This document shows, piece by piece, positions 1 through 6,481 of a DNA stretch of 33,343 bases (positions are counted from its first letter, which is position 1; each line of letters opens with the position of its first letter). The notes under the pieces are model-generated. The model was not told where the DNA came from, ran no database searches, and saw nothing but the letters and a program-made list of their open reading frames with translations. Source of the stretch: Pullulanibacillus camelliae. Its GTDB lineage: Bacteria; Bacillota; Bacilli; Bacillales; Sporolactobacillaceae. The stretch spans positions 1-33,343 of the forward strand of contig NZ_BMIR01000031.1 of the NCBI RefSeq assembly GCF_014642655.1, written 5' to 3'. The translations under genes were made by a program, and so were the position numbers.

Positions 1-57
1 GGTGGAAGTGTGGTGACACATGGAGCTGACGGATACTAATCGGTCGAGGACTTAACC
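1..57 (+). rRNA. 23S rRNA, 3' end (partial)
   Basis: The first bases match the conserved 3' tail of bacterial 23S rRNA: the segment around GGAGCTGACGGATACTAATC followed by GGTCGAGGACTTAACC. The rest of the gene lies upstream of the window. The exact 3' end is estimated from the usual Bacillus end point. Confidence 0.93.
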
Positions 58-199
58 TATGATACATTTATGGCTTTCGTTTCTAGTTTTGAGAGAATGC
101 ACACATCATTTAAGTGTATTTTCTAAAAAAGATATTGAAATATTAATCAAAAGCCTATATAATTAAAGTGTCCATTAGGATACGCTTTTGATGAATACA

Positions 200-316
200 G
201 TCCGGTGGCGATAGCGAAGAGGTCACACCCGTTCCCATCCCGAACACGGCCGTTAAGCTCTTCTGCGCCGATGGTAATTGGGGGCTTCCCCCTGTGAGAG
301 TAGGACGTTGCCGGGC
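200..316 (+). rRNA. 5S rRNA
   Basis: A typical Bacillus 5S rRNA of about 117 nt with the conserved core GCGAAGAGGTCACACCCGTT and CCCATCCCGAACACGG. The two ends pair over about ten positions (GTCCGGTGGC with GTTGCCGGGC), which defines the boundaries. It follows the 23S end by about 140 bp in the normal rrn order. Confidence 0.95.
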
Positions 317-341
317 ACTATTTAATTTTAATATTAATCGT

Positions 342-416
342 TCCACAGTAGCTCAGTGGTAGAGCAATCGGCTGTTAACCGATCGGTCGTAGGTTCGAAT
401 CCTACCTGTGGAGCCA
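342..416 (+). tRNA. tRNA-Asn (GTT)
   Basis: A full cloverleaf. The acceptor TCCACAG pairs with CTGTGGA, the anticodon stem ATCGG/CCGAT carries loop CTGTTAA (anticodon GTT), the T-arm is GTTCGAATC, and CCA is encoded. It lies 25 bp after 5S rRNA and is probably co-transcribed with the rRNA operon. Confidence 0.97.
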
Positions 417-454
417 TTTTTATTTGAAATTGAACTTATTAAACGGAAAAGTAG

Positions 455-483
455 TTGACTTTCATCTGATTTTTTTCTATAAT
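455..483 (+). promoter_or_regulatory. SigA promoter of tRNA-Thr
   Basis: TTGACT at 455-460, a 17-bp spacer and a perfect TATAAT at 478-483, placed 34 bp before tRNA-Thr. This gives tRNA-Thr its own strong promoter in addition to read-through from the rrn operon. Confidence 0.8.
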
Positions 484-517
484 GATTGATGTCACTTATG
501 AGAACACTTAACCATTC

Positions 518-593
518 GCTTCCATAGCTCAGTCGGTAGAGCGCATCCATGGTAAGGATGAGGTCATCGGTTCAAGTCCGATTGGAAGCTCCA
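518..593 (+). tRNA. tRNA-Thr (GGT)
   Basis: A cloverleaf with acceptor GCTTCCA/TGGAAGC, anticodon stem CATCC/GGATG and loop ATGGTAA (anticodon GGT), T-arm GTTCAAGTC and encoded CCA. It is followed at once by a terminator and a relic of a site-specific recombinase, so its 3' end may once have been a phage or island attachment site. Confidence 0.96.
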
Positions 594-610
594 TTTAAAA
601 CGTTGATACA

Positions 611-647
611 ACGGGGATTATCGCACATGCGACACCCCGTTTTTTTG
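611..647 (+). terminator. Intrinsic terminator after tRNA-Thr
   Basis: The outer stem ACGGGG (611-616) pairs with CCCCGT (635-640). An inner stem TCGC/GCGA lies at 621-632. A run of T ends at 647. Confidence 0.85.
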
Positions 648-657
648 ATGCTGTTTT

Positions 658-905
658 TTAGATGGGCGCTTTTAGGTCACTTTTGTGTCTCGAACCACAG
701 TTTTTTTGGAGTGGATCCTCGAAAAAGAAGTTACCAAAATTTTGTACTGCTTCTTCTTGTTTGCCTGGCATAACATGATAATAATATCTTAATGTAATAT
801 CGATATTTGAGTGATCTAATCGCTTCGATAACCATTTTAATATCAGCGCTTGGAATTTGGAGCATATCAGTCGCGTGAGTATGCCTTAAATCATGGGAAG
901 GGCTT
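658..905 (-). pseudogene. Tyrosine recombinase (phage-type integrase), C-terminal relic
   Basis: Reading the minus strand from about 905 gives the catalytic box S-P-S-H-D-L-R-H-T-H-A-T followed by M-L-Q-I-P-S-A-D-I-K-M-V. After one frameshift near 826 it continues S-K-R-L-D-H-S-N-I-D-I-T-L-R-Y-Y-Y-H-V-M-P-G, then K-Q-E-E-A, ending at a stop at 658-660. HxLRHTHA, LGH-like and YxHV motifs are the hallmarks of XerC/Int-family recombinases (R-H-R-Y active site). Everything N-terminal is missing or full of stops, so only about 80 codons remain. Its position directly behind tRNA-Thr fits an integrase left by a decayed prophage or island. No second copy of the tRNA 3' end is visible in the window. 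Confidence 0.8.
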
Positions 906-1112
906 AACTACTAACAAATTGCAAACATTCATTTTTATTTTTTGCCTTTAGCCTTACCCAGTTATTCACCGATTAAAAGTTCATAAAATTTAGCAGTTTG
1001 TGGAGCGAAAATGGTCAGAGTAAGAATGCGGATGTGACCTGTGGTATGGAAAAGGGTTCCTAACATGAATGTCTAATAAATAGCTCATCCTAAAGGGTGT
1101 TCACTGCTAACT
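906..1112. other. Intergenic, no gene seen
   Basis: AT-rich sequence with stops in all frames. It is probably further decayed recombinase or island DNA, but no recognisable motif remains. Confidence 0.4.
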
Positions 1113-1298
1113 GTGAATAATCCTTTAAGGATGGTGATAAATGTGGCTGGAAAACGAGGTTGGATGCCAATTGTAGCATCGGTTGGCGTTGGTGCTGCTG
1201 TTTATCAAATGATGCGTCCAAATAATAAAGTTGGGAATGCGGTGAAGCATCGTGTCCAACGCATGTGGAATCAAAAAGAATTATTTCCAAATGGGTAG
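1113..1298 (+). CDS. Small hypothetical protein, hydrophobic centre and basic C-terminus
   Basis: An open frame of up to 61 codons. The centre (V-A-S-V-G-V-G-A-A-V-Y) could be one short membrane or amphipathic helix, followed by a basic stretch (K-H-R-V-Q-R-M-W). It resembles short Bacillus proteins of the DUF3918/YrzQ kind in size and layout, but I recognise no decisive motif. The start is uncertain. GTG at 1113 has a weak site upstream, while GTG at 1143 is well spaced behind AAGGATGGTG and would give a 51-residue product. The K+ channel gene starts 61 bp downstream on the same strand, so co-transcription is possible. Confidence 0.5.
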   Translation: MNNPLRMVINVAGKRGWMPIVASVGVGAAVYQMMRPNNKVGNAVKHRVQRMWNQKELFPNG

Positions 1299-1330
1299 GC
1301 CTTAAATTTAAATATTTTAACTCACAACGA

Positions 1331-1362
1331 CATAGGTATGTACAAAGGAGTACATGCCTATG
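1331..1362 (+). promoter_or_regulatory. Hairpin with the ribosome binding site in its loop
   Basis: CATAGGTATGTA (1331-1342) pairs over 12 positions (11 Watson-Crick, one G-T) with TACATGCCTATG (1351-1362). The 8-nt loop is CAAAGGAG, the Shine-Dalgarno sequence of the channel gene. Both candidate start codons (1354 and 1360) lie in the 3' arm. A GGA in a hairpin loop closed by a UAC-type stem resembles CsrA binding sites. Translational control of the channel is inferred. Confidence 0.7.
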
Positions 1363-1740
1363 TTGAATAAAAAAGATGTTCTATACAATGCGTTTGTTTT
1401 ATTGTTTCTATGTGGGAATATCATCATTACATTTACTGTAATTTATATATGTTTAGATATATTAGGTCTTGGAAAAATTGTTGAGCATCATCCAACAACG
1501 ATTTATACAACGGTTTGGATGGATGATTTAATAAGAACATTATATTTTAGTGCGATCACCTTGTTCTCAGTTGGCTATGGTGATGTGACGCCTTTTGAGT
1601 GGTCAAGAATGGTTGCCATTATTGAGTCAACAGTGGGGTATATCCTACCAGCGGTCATCACTGCTCAATATTTACGTTTATTCTCACCGAGAATGGAGAA
1701 ATGGTTTAAGATGGGGAATGAAGATAAAAAGAAAAAATAG
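1360..1740 (+). CDS. Two-helix potassium channel protein (ion channel family)
   Basis: A 126-residue membrane protein with the minimal K+ channel plan: TM1 about residues 10-35, a pore helix and the selectivity filter S-V-G-Y-G-D-V-T-P at 70-78, then TM2 about 85-107 and a short Lys-rich tail. The filter sequence is diagnostic of K+ selectivity. There is no RCK/TrkA_N domain, so gating is not nucleotide-controlled here. Such subunits assemble as tetramers. ATG 1360 is preferred because it lies 9 nt behind AAAGGAG, whereas ATG 1354 is only 3 nt away. Expression may be controlled by the hairpin enclosing this start. c-di-AMP made by the nearby cdaA product usually governs K+ transport, but no direct link is visible. 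Confidence 0.87.
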   Translation: MLNKKDVLYNAFVLLFLCGNIIITFTVIYICLDILGLGKIVEHHPTTIYTTVWMDDLIRTLYFSAITLFSVGYGDVTPFEWSRMVAIIESTVGYILPAVITAQYLRLFSPRMEKWFKMGNEDKKKK

Positions 1741-1788
1741 TTTATATCTTAGTGTATTTATCAGAAAATATTTATTTTAACTATTTCC

Positions 1789-1817
1789 TTTACAAAGTAT
1801 AATTAACTCGATATAAT
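1789..1817 (+). promoter_or_regulatory. SigA promoter of the tRNA-Glu-Val-Tyr-Ala cluster
   Basis: TTTACA at 1789-1794, a 17-bp spacer and TATAAT at 812-817 of the same kilobase (1812-1817), 29 bp before tRNA-Glu. Confidence 0.78.
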
Positions 1818-1846
1818 AACAAATGTCCGATTAAGAAATATGTGAT

Positions 1847-1921
1847 GGCCCCTTGGTCAAGCGGTTAAGACATCGCCCTTTCACGGCGGTAACACGGGTT
1901 CGAATCCCGTAGGGGTCACCA
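1847..1921 (+). tRNA. tRNA-Glu (TTC)
   Basis: Acceptor GGCCCCT/AGGGGTC, anticodon loop CTTTCAC (anticodon TTC), T-arm GTTCGAATC, encoded CCA. It is first of four tRNAs in one cluster. Confidence 0.97.
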
Positions 1922-1933
1922 TTTACATAAAGT

Positions 1934-2009
1934 GGAGGATTAGCTCAGCTGGGAGAGCACCTGCCTTACAAGCAGGGGGTCGCAGGTTCGAGCCCTGCAT
2001 CCTCCACCA
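1934..2009 (+). tRNA. tRNA-Val (TAC)
   Basis: Acceptor GGAGGAT/ATCCTCC, anticodon stem CCTGC/GCAGG with loop CTTACAA (anticodon TAC), encoded CCA. It lies 12 bp after tRNA-Glu. Confidence 0.97.
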
Positions 2010-2037
2010 TTTATTTAATAATCCATGCTTGCATTTA

Positions 2038-2069
2038 AAGCCAAATAACACTTATTCGTTATTTGGTTT
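2038..2069 (+). other. Stem-loop between tRNA-Val and tRNA-Tyr
   Basis: AAGCCAAATAAC pairs with GTTATTTGGTTT over 12 positions around an 8-nt loop. Only T/A-rich sequence follows, so it could be a weak terminator or a processing signal within the tRNA transcript. Confidence 0.55.
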
Positions 2070-2076
2070 ATATTAT

Positions 2077-2161
2077 GGAGGGATAGCGAAGTGGCTAAAC
2101 GCGGCGGACTGTAAATCCGCTCCCTACGGGTTCGGAGGTTCGAATCCTCCTCCCTCCACCA
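2077..2161 (+). tRNA. tRNA-Tyr (GTA)
   Basis: An 85-nt class II tRNA with a long variable arm. Acceptor GGAGGGA/TCCCTCC, anticodon loop CTGTAAA (anticodon GTA), encoded CCA. Confidence 0.97.
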
Positions 2162-2174
2162 TTTTTATACATAA

Positions 2175-2250
2175 GGGGCCTTAGCTCAGCTGGGAGAGCA
2201 CCTGCTTTGCAAGCAGGGGGTCAGCGGTTCGATCCCGCTAGGCTCCACCA
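2175..2250 (+). tRNA. tRNA-Ala (TGC)
   Basis: Acceptor GGGGCCT/AGGCTCC, anticodon stem CCTGC/GCAGG with loop TTTGCAA (anticodon TGC), encoded CCA. It is the last tRNA of the cluster. Confidence 0.97.
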
Positions 2251-2265
2251 TAAGACGATATCAAC

Positions 2266-2294
2266 AACTGTTTCCAAAGGGAGACAGTTTTTTT
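2266..2294 (+). terminator. Intrinsic terminator of the tRNA cluster
   Basis: AACTGTTTCC pairs with GGGAGACAGTT over ten positions, leaving a 4-nt loop, followed by a run of T ending at 2294. Confidence 0.88.
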
Positions 2295-2435
2295 GTATTT
2301 AGTGCTATTTTTCTAAGGGATTGAATTTGAGATGGATGAAAGCGGTTATATTGGTGGTTGTCAGGATGAAAAAAACATGTAAAACTATAGAAGTAGACTA
2401 TAAGCGTTATTCTTTTTAGAAATGAGGGGGCAATC

Positions 2436-3335
2436 ATGAGAAAACAGATTTCGATCATCGGTGCACCTATGGACTTAGGACAGTCAAGGCGAGGCGTTGA
2501 CATGGGACCGAGTGCTATTCGCTATGCTGGAGTCGTTGAACGTCTTGAATCACTTGGTTATACGGTAGAAGATTGCGGAGACATTTCTATCGGTAAAAGA
2601 GAACGTTTTGAGGAAACGAGTAAAGTGCTCAAAAATTTGAAAGCGATTGCTAAGGCGTGTGGTGAGCTTTGCAAGACCATAGAGACAGAAGTAAAGAGGG
2701 AGCGATTCCCACTCGTTTTGGGTGGAGACCATAGCATTGCCATAGGAACCTTGGCAGGGGTTTCACGGCCTTATAAGAACTTAGGTGTGATTTGGTATGA
2801 TGCACATGGAGACTTGAATACCGCTGAGACGTCTCCAAGTGGTAATATTCATGGAATGCCCCTTGCAGTGAGCCTTGGATATGGTGATCCTCAATTAACC
2901 AGTACCGGGGGGTATCAGCCGAAAGTTAAGCCGGAAAATGTTGTGATTATTGGGGCTAGAGCGTTAGACATGGGAGAAAGGGAATTTATCAAAGAAAAGG
3001 GTATCCGTGTTTATACAATGCATGAAATTGATCGGCTTGGGATGACACGGGTGATGACGGAAACGATTGAGTATTTACAAGAGCGGACAGACGGGGTGCA
3101 TCTCAGCCTGGATTTAGACGGTCTAGATCCCAATGAGGCCCCGGGAGTAGGCACTCCTGTGAATGGCGGAATTACATTCAGGGAGAGTCATCTGGCTATG
3201 GAATTGTTGGCCGAGTCTGATCTTTTAACATCAGCGGAGTTTGTGGAAGTCAATCCCATTCTCGATATTCAAAATAAGACAGGTAAGTTGGCCGTTGACC
3301 TCATGGGATCATTATTTGGGGAGAAGCTTTTATAA
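2436..3335 (+). CDS. rocF: Arginase
   Basis: Arginase hydrolyses L-arginine to ornithine and urea in the cytoplasm, the first step of arginine catabolism. The 299-residue length is normal for the family. All Mn2+-binding signatures are present: G-G-D-H-S at 96-100 (H99), D-A-H-G-D-L-N at 122-128 (D122, H124, D126) and S-L-D-L-D-G-L-D-P at 224-232 (D226, D228). The substrate-side S-G-N-I-H-G and the V-G-T-P-V-N-G-G loop are also present. The start has a strong site (GAGGGGG, 6 nt before ATG). It is monocistronic, with its own terminator at 3369-3402. Agmatinase is a relative, but the arginase-type motif spacing and the position before sigW favour RocF. Confidence 0.94.
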   Translation: MRKQISIIGAPMDLGQSRRGVDMGPSAIRYAGVVERLESLGYTVEDCGDISIGKRERFEETSKVLKNLKAIAKACGELCKTIETEVKRERFPLVLGGDHSIAIGTLAGVSRPYKNLGVIWYDAHGDLNTAETSPSGNIHGMPLAVSLGYGDPQLTSTGGYQPKVKPENVVIIGARALDMGEREFIKEKGIRVYTMHEIDRLGMTRVMTETIEYLQERTDGVHLSLDLDGLDPNEAPGVGTPVNGGITFRESHLAMELLAESDLLTSAEFVEVNPILDIQNKTGKLAVDLMGSLFGEKLL

Positions 3336-3368
3336 GGATTTGGATGGCAAATAGAAAATATAGACAAT

Positions 3369-3402
3369 GCCTGTAATTCCTTTGTGGATTACAGGCTTTT
3401 TT
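3369..3402 (+). terminator. Intrinsic terminator of rocF
   Basis: GCCTGTAAT (3369-3377) pairs with ATTACAGGC (3388-3396), followed by TTTTTT ending at 3402. A copy of the dispersed repeat begins at the next base. Confidence 0.92.
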
Positions 3403-3725
3403 GCAAGATCAGAAAGTATAAAATTTCTGATTATGAGGCCGGTGCGGATTTCCGCTCCAGGCCGCTCGCTTTCTGCGGGAGAGTGGCAAGCCTCCTCGCG
3501 CCTTCGCGCTGCTAAGGTCTTACCGATCTCCCATTTCCCGCAGGACTCTAGTCTCTGCATCATGAGTCAGCGGCGCCCGAGGAGGAACACACGATTTTAG
3601 AGTGTTCCGAATCTCATACTTTACGCTCCCATCCACTTGACCAGGCAATGAAGTCTCTTTCATATTGGATGATGCTCTATACTAAGGATAAGGACCGGGC
3701 ATGCTTTTCGCCCGGTTTTTCTTAT
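3403..3725 (+). repeat. Dispersed repeat, copy 1 (modules B + C)
   Basis: Module B starts GCAAGATCAGAAAGTATAAA and contains the GC-rich core TTCCGCTCCAGGCCGCTCGC. It forms a long imperfect hairpin between GCGGGAGAGTGG-like and TCTCCCATTTCCCGC-like arms. Module C starts CCCATCCACTTGACCAGGCA and ends in a terminator-like hairpin (CCGGGC/GCCCGG plus T-run, 3694-3720). Near-identical sequence occurs at 5498-5698 and 28860-29197. Open frames across it are not conserved coding. It begins directly after the rocF terminator T-run. Confidence 0.88.
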
Positions 3726-3780
3726 GTTTAATAATAAGAAGATCTAAAATTTTGGGTGCAAATGGAGTGGCTAGTGCACG

Positions 3781-3823
3781 GTTCCGCTTCAGGCCGCTCG
3801 CTTTCTGCGGGAGAGTGGTAAGC
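3781..3823 (+). repeat. Dispersed repeat, fragment of module B core
   Basis: A 43-bp fragment matching the GC-rich core of module B (about 95 % identical to copy 1 at 3450-3492 by eye). It is cut off at AAGCG, where the sequence folds back on TCGCTT. It lies 60 bp downstream of copy 1. Confidence 0.8.
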
Positions 3824-3887
3824 GAAGTGAGAAAGCAAAATGTCCTTATTTTTCAAAGGATATTACTGATATATCAACAGTAAGAGC

Positions 3888-4043
3888 TTAAATGGCCTTA
3901 TTCTTATTTAGAATGTGACGGTTTAAGAGCCTGTCCAATTTTTGGCTTTGTTTAATGATGTCAGGTGATGTCAGAGATTTTTTATCTGCAAGTTTGTACA
4001 AAGCAAGACGGGTCGCTTCGATGGCTTTTGCTTGATTTTTCAT
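3888..4043 (-). CDS. Spo0E-family aspartyl-phosphate phosphatase
   Basis: A 51-residue protein with the Spo0E-like signature S-Q-K-L-D-R-L-L-N near its C-terminus, preceded by a helix rich in A, L and K. Spo0E-type phosphatases dephosphorylate Spo0A~P and so delay sporulation. They are two-helix proteins of about this size. ATG at 4043 is chosen because AGAGAGGAG lies 8 nt upstream. A longer open frame to 4094 lacks a ribosome site. The gene lies alone on the minus strand between rocF and sigW. The sensing role of this paralogue cannot be told from sequence. Confidence 0.75.
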   Translation of the reverse strand: MKNQAKAIEATRLALYKLADKKSLTSPDIIKQSQKLDRLLNRHILNKNKAI

Positions 4044-4189
4044 AATAAAATCTCCTCTCTTTAATAGAGCTATATAACTACTATTCCCTTTCACTTGTTA
4101 AACTACACATTTTATTCAATTTTAAAATTTTGTTAATACAAATTTTACTGATTGTCCCAAAATGTGATGGATGTTTGCTAAAATATTTT

Positions 4190-4215
4190 TGAAACCTTAT
4201 GAAGGGTTATTCGTA
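4190..4215 (+). promoter_or_regulatory. SigW autoregulatory promoter
   Basis: TGAAAC at 4190-4195, exactly 16 bp, then CGTA at 4212-4215. This is the consensus of SigW-type ECF promoters, placed 33 bp before sigW, and implies positive autoregulation of sigW-rsiW. Confidence 0.9.
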
Positions 4216-4247
4216 TAAGGAATAGCAATAGAAACGAGGCTTTGTAC

Positions 4248-4814
4248 ATGAGTGACAAAGTGAAGCAATTAATCCTAAAAGTTAGAAAAGGCGATCACGA
4301 CGCATTTGCCAAAATTGTGGACCTCTATAAAAAACCTGTATATAATATTTGCTTGCGGATGATTGGTATTCCTCAAGAGGCAGAGGATTTAGCCCAGGAT
4401 ACCTTCTTGAGAGCCTATACCAATATTGAGCGCTATGAAATAGATAAAAAATTTTCAACTTGGCTCTATCGCATCGCAACGAATCTGTCTATTGATTATT
4501 TACGCAAGAAGAAGCCAGGGGCGTATCTTGACGCTAAACTTCCCGGGGCTGAGGATTTTACAATGTATTCACAGCTTGCGACTGAGGAGCCTTTACCGGA
4601 GGAACACGTTGTTTCTCGGGAAACTCAGGCATGGGTCCAATCAGAGATCAATCAATTACCGCCAAAATATCGCTCGGCAATTATTCTTAAATATATTGAA
4701 GATCTAAGCTTAAAGGAAATCAGCGAAATACTTGAGCTTCCTGTTCCGACTGTTAAGACACGGATTCATAGGGGACGCGAGGCTTTGAGAAAACGACTGA
4801 GAAAGCGGAAATAA
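4248..4814 (+). CDS. sigW: ECF RNA polymerase sigma factor SigW
   Basis: A 188-residue ECF sigma factor. The sigma-2 region (about residues 20-90) includes E-A-E-D-L-A-Q-D-T-F-L-R-A-Y and F-S-T-W-L-Y-R-I-A-T-N-L. The sigma-4 helix-turn-helix (about 130-182) includes L-S-L-K-E-I-S-E-I-L-E-L-P-V-P-T-V-K-T-R-I-H-R-G-R-E. Length and sequence are close to Bacillus SigW, which controls envelope-stress and antimicrobial resistance genes. ATG 4248 sits 8 nt behind ACGAGG; a TTG at 4242 is less likely. rsiW follows after 14 bp and the promoter upstream is of SigW type, so identity does not rest on homology alone. Confidence 0.94.
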   Translation: MSDKVKQLILKVRKGDHDAFAKIVDLYKKPVYNICLRMIGIPQEAEDLAQDTFLRAYTNIERYEIDKKFSTWLYRIATNLSIDYLRKKKPGAYLDAKLPGAEDFTMYSQLATEEPLPEEHVVSRETQAWVQSEINQLPPKYRSAIILKYIEDLSLKEISEILELPVPTVKTRIHRGREALRKRLRKRK

Positions 4815-4828
4815 AAGAGGTGATAGTC

Positions 4829-5461
4829 ATGGCTTGTTCTAAAGAAATGAGTGAGCTCATACAGCGCGCGCTTGATCAAGAAGCAAATGAGGGAGAACGC
4901 CATGCATTAATGGAACATCTAGACGTGTGTTCGGACTGCTGTAGCCATTACAATGAATTGAAAGAGACAATAGATTTGCTAACTCATTTAGATCAAGCAC
5001 CTGCTCCCGATTATTTTACTCAGAAGGTCATCGCCCGGTTACCTGATCAAAAGCAGGATTCTAAAGTCTTAAAATGGTTTAAAAAGCACCCTATTATCAT
5101 TGCGGCGGCTTGTTTTTTAATTATGATGGTCGGCTACATCATGTCATTGTGGAACGACAATTCATTTAAGGCTGAAGTTCACGGTGAGGGAAAGCTTGTT
5201 TATAGTGATAATAATACGGTAACGGTACCTAAAGGTGAGACGATCAAGGGTGATCTTGTGATTACGGATGGGAAAGTGAGAATCGAAGGTCGAGTAGATG
5301 GAGACGTCGTCTTGATTCATAGTGACTCGTTAATGGCCTCTGCTGGACATGTGAGTGGAAAGATTGAAAATGTTAATCAAATCCTCGGTTGGATTTGGTA
5401 TCATATCCAACGGTTCTTTTCTTCTATATTTTTCATCCACGGTTCAATGGCTCGTTTATGA
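4829..5461 (+). CDS. rsiW: Anti-sigma-W factor RsiW
   Basis: A 210-residue single-pass membrane anti-sigma factor. The cytoplasmic N-terminus carries the zinc anti-sigma motif H-L-D-V-C-S-D-C (HxxxCxxC) around residues 30-37. A transmembrane helix follows at about 88-107 (I-I-I-A-A-A-C-F-L-I-M-M-V-G). The extracytoplasmic part contains V-T-V-P-K-G-E-T-I-K-G-D and R-V-D-G-D-V, as in Bacillus RsiW. In that family, stress triggers cleavage by PrsW and RasP, releasing SigW. ATG 4829 is preferred over GTG 4820 because AGAGGTG lies 6 nt before it. It is the second gene of the sigW operon and ends in its own terminator. Confidence 0.93.
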   Translation: MACSKEMSELIQRALDQEANEGERHALMEHLDVCSDCCSHYNELKETIDLLTHLDQAPAPDYFTQKVIARLPDQKQDSKVLKWFKKHPIIIAAACFLIMMVGYIMSLWNDNSFKAEVHGEGKLVYSDNNTVTVPKGETIKGDLVITDGKVRIEGRVDGDVVLIHSDSLMASAGHVSGKIENVNQILGWIWYHIQRFFSSIFFIHGSMARL

Positions 5462-5467
5462 GACGAG

Positions 5468-5497
5468 GGTGCTCCTATATTTTGGAGCGCCTTTTTT
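5468..5497 (+). terminator. Intrinsic terminator of sigW-rsiW
   Basis: GGTGCTCC (5468-5475) pairs with GGAGCGCC (5484-5491), followed by TTTTTT ending at 5497. Repeat copy 2 begins at 5498. Confidence 0.92.
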
Positions 5498-5698
5498 GCA
5501 AGATCAGAAAGTATAAAATTTCTGATCATGAGGACGGTGCGGATTTCCGCTCCAGGCCGCTCGCTTTCCGCGGGGGAGTGGTAAACCTCCTCGCGCCTTG
5601 CCCTCCAATCTGTTAATCATGCAATGAAGTCTCTTTCATATTGGATGATGCTCTATACTAAGGACAAGGCCCGGGCATGCTTTTCGCCCGGTTTTTCT
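5498..5698 (+). repeat. Dispersed repeat, copy 2 (internally deleted B + C)
   Basis: Starts with the same 35-bp segment as copy 1 directly after a terminator T-run and shares the GC-rich core. About 130 bp are missing between TCCTCGCGCCTTG (5600) and GCAATGAAGTC (5621). Module C then continues nearly identical to copy 1 through the CCGGGC/GCCCGG hairpin and T-run. Confidence 0.87.
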
Positions 5699-5855
5699 TA
5701 TACTATCAGAATTTATAATTTCGCTGACGCACATAAAGGAAGAGAGTATAAGTGTAACTTTGACTTCGCCATTAAAGCTTGCGGGCACCCTAAGTGTGTG
5801 ATTGGCAAAAATCACATCAGGAGTACCAGCGAAGGGGTGCAAGCCAAGTTTTCTA
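5699..5855 (+). repeat. Dispersed repeat, module A (after copy 2)
   Basis: Starts TACTATCAGAATTTATAA behind the T-run of module C. It contains TTCGCTGACGCACATAAAGG, then the segment GTGTGTGATTGGCAAAAATC, and ends GGGGTGCAAGCCAAGTTTTC. The same module occurs at 28721-28880, and in shortened form at 10005-10109. Confidence 0.85.
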
Positions 5856-5924
5856 ATATCACTAGTAAAGGGCATAGCCATAAAAGTAAAGTCTATAGAG
5901 GTTATGATACTAACCTGCCCCACC

Positions 5925-6320
5925 GTGTGTTAAAATAGATGAAAAAAATACCAACAGGAGGCAGGGATCATTGAAAATGCCTCCTCACTGAAAGATAGAA
6001 GATGCAATTAAGTGATTGGGCACAACGAGGGTGTCCTTGTGGAAAGCGAGCACCTGGGGTGAAAATCAACACCCAAGATGCTTTTAGAACGCAATCAATC
6101 TAAGTAGGAAGGCGTGTGTTAGAGTAGAAACGTATGAATGTACGGAAAGGTGCACTCATAAACTGTATCTACAGTCCGAAGTCTTTCCTACATACGGATG
6201 AACAGGATAGAGTTATTTAAGAGCTATTAAAGGAGAAGGGCTTTTGTTTTATAGAATGAAAGAGCATGACATCTTTAGGCTTTAGGACTTTAAAATGGGC
6301 CAGAATGCTATGGTTATATA
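5925..6320 (+). other. Probable truncated group II intron (5' domain I part)
   Basis: The stretch opens with GTGTGTTAAAATAG, which fits the group II 5' consensus GUGYG. It continues with a hairpin (GGAGGCA/TGCCTCC at about 5959-5986), then GTGGAAAGCGAGCACC, a GGGTGAAAATCAACACCC stem-loop, GTTAGAGTAGAAACGTATGA and CTGTATCTACAGTCCGAAGT. I recall this as the conserved layout of the structured region before the reverse-transcriptase frame in Bacillus group II introns. No reverse transcriptase frame and no domain V hairpin (AGCCGTAY...GTACGGTT) follow, so it is a fragment. It is not coding. A different structured RNA ahead of cdaA is the main alternative. Confidence 0.5.
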
Positions 6321-6413
6321 TTTTTAAGGTTATAACATGAGGTAAGGGGTAATATAGCTAAAGAGTGGACGAGTTTTTACAATCGATTCGATTCATGATT
6401 ACTGGTTTACCTA

Positions 6414-6422
6414 TGTTATAAT
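6414..6422 (+). promoter_or_regulatory. Probable cdaA operon promoter (extended -10)
   Basis: TGTTATAAT is a perfect TATAAT with the TGn extension, 60 bp before cdaA. The -35 region is poor (TTCATG with a 19-bp gap), as tolerated for extended -10 promoters. With the rsiW terminator and 1 kb of repeats upstream, cdaA needs its own promoter. Confidence 0.6.
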
Positions 6423-6481
6423 AGTGTATAGTGTCAAATGCTTAAAGACTGATATCTGTATTTGTTTGGAGGATGGGCGCC

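Noticed and set aside
155-550. Minus-strand open frames of 63 and 65 codons
   Set aside because: They lie antisense over 5S rRNA, tRNA-Asn and tRNA-Thr; no ribosome site and no protein-like pattern.
3330-3600. Overlapping 77-codon frames on both strands
   Set aside because: Both lie in the rocF terminator and repeat copy 1; GC-rich hairpin DNA opens frames on both strands.
5636-5923. 95-codon minus-strand frame
   Set aside because: It runs through repeat modules C and A. The related frame at 28663-29040 shares residues only because the DNA repeat is shared; the frame is not kept in copy 3.
5925-6460. Riboswitch controlling cdaA
   Set aside because: The structured stretch lies upstream of the likely cdaA promoter at 6414-6422, so it would not be in the cdaA mRNA, and no known ligand-binding motif was recognised.
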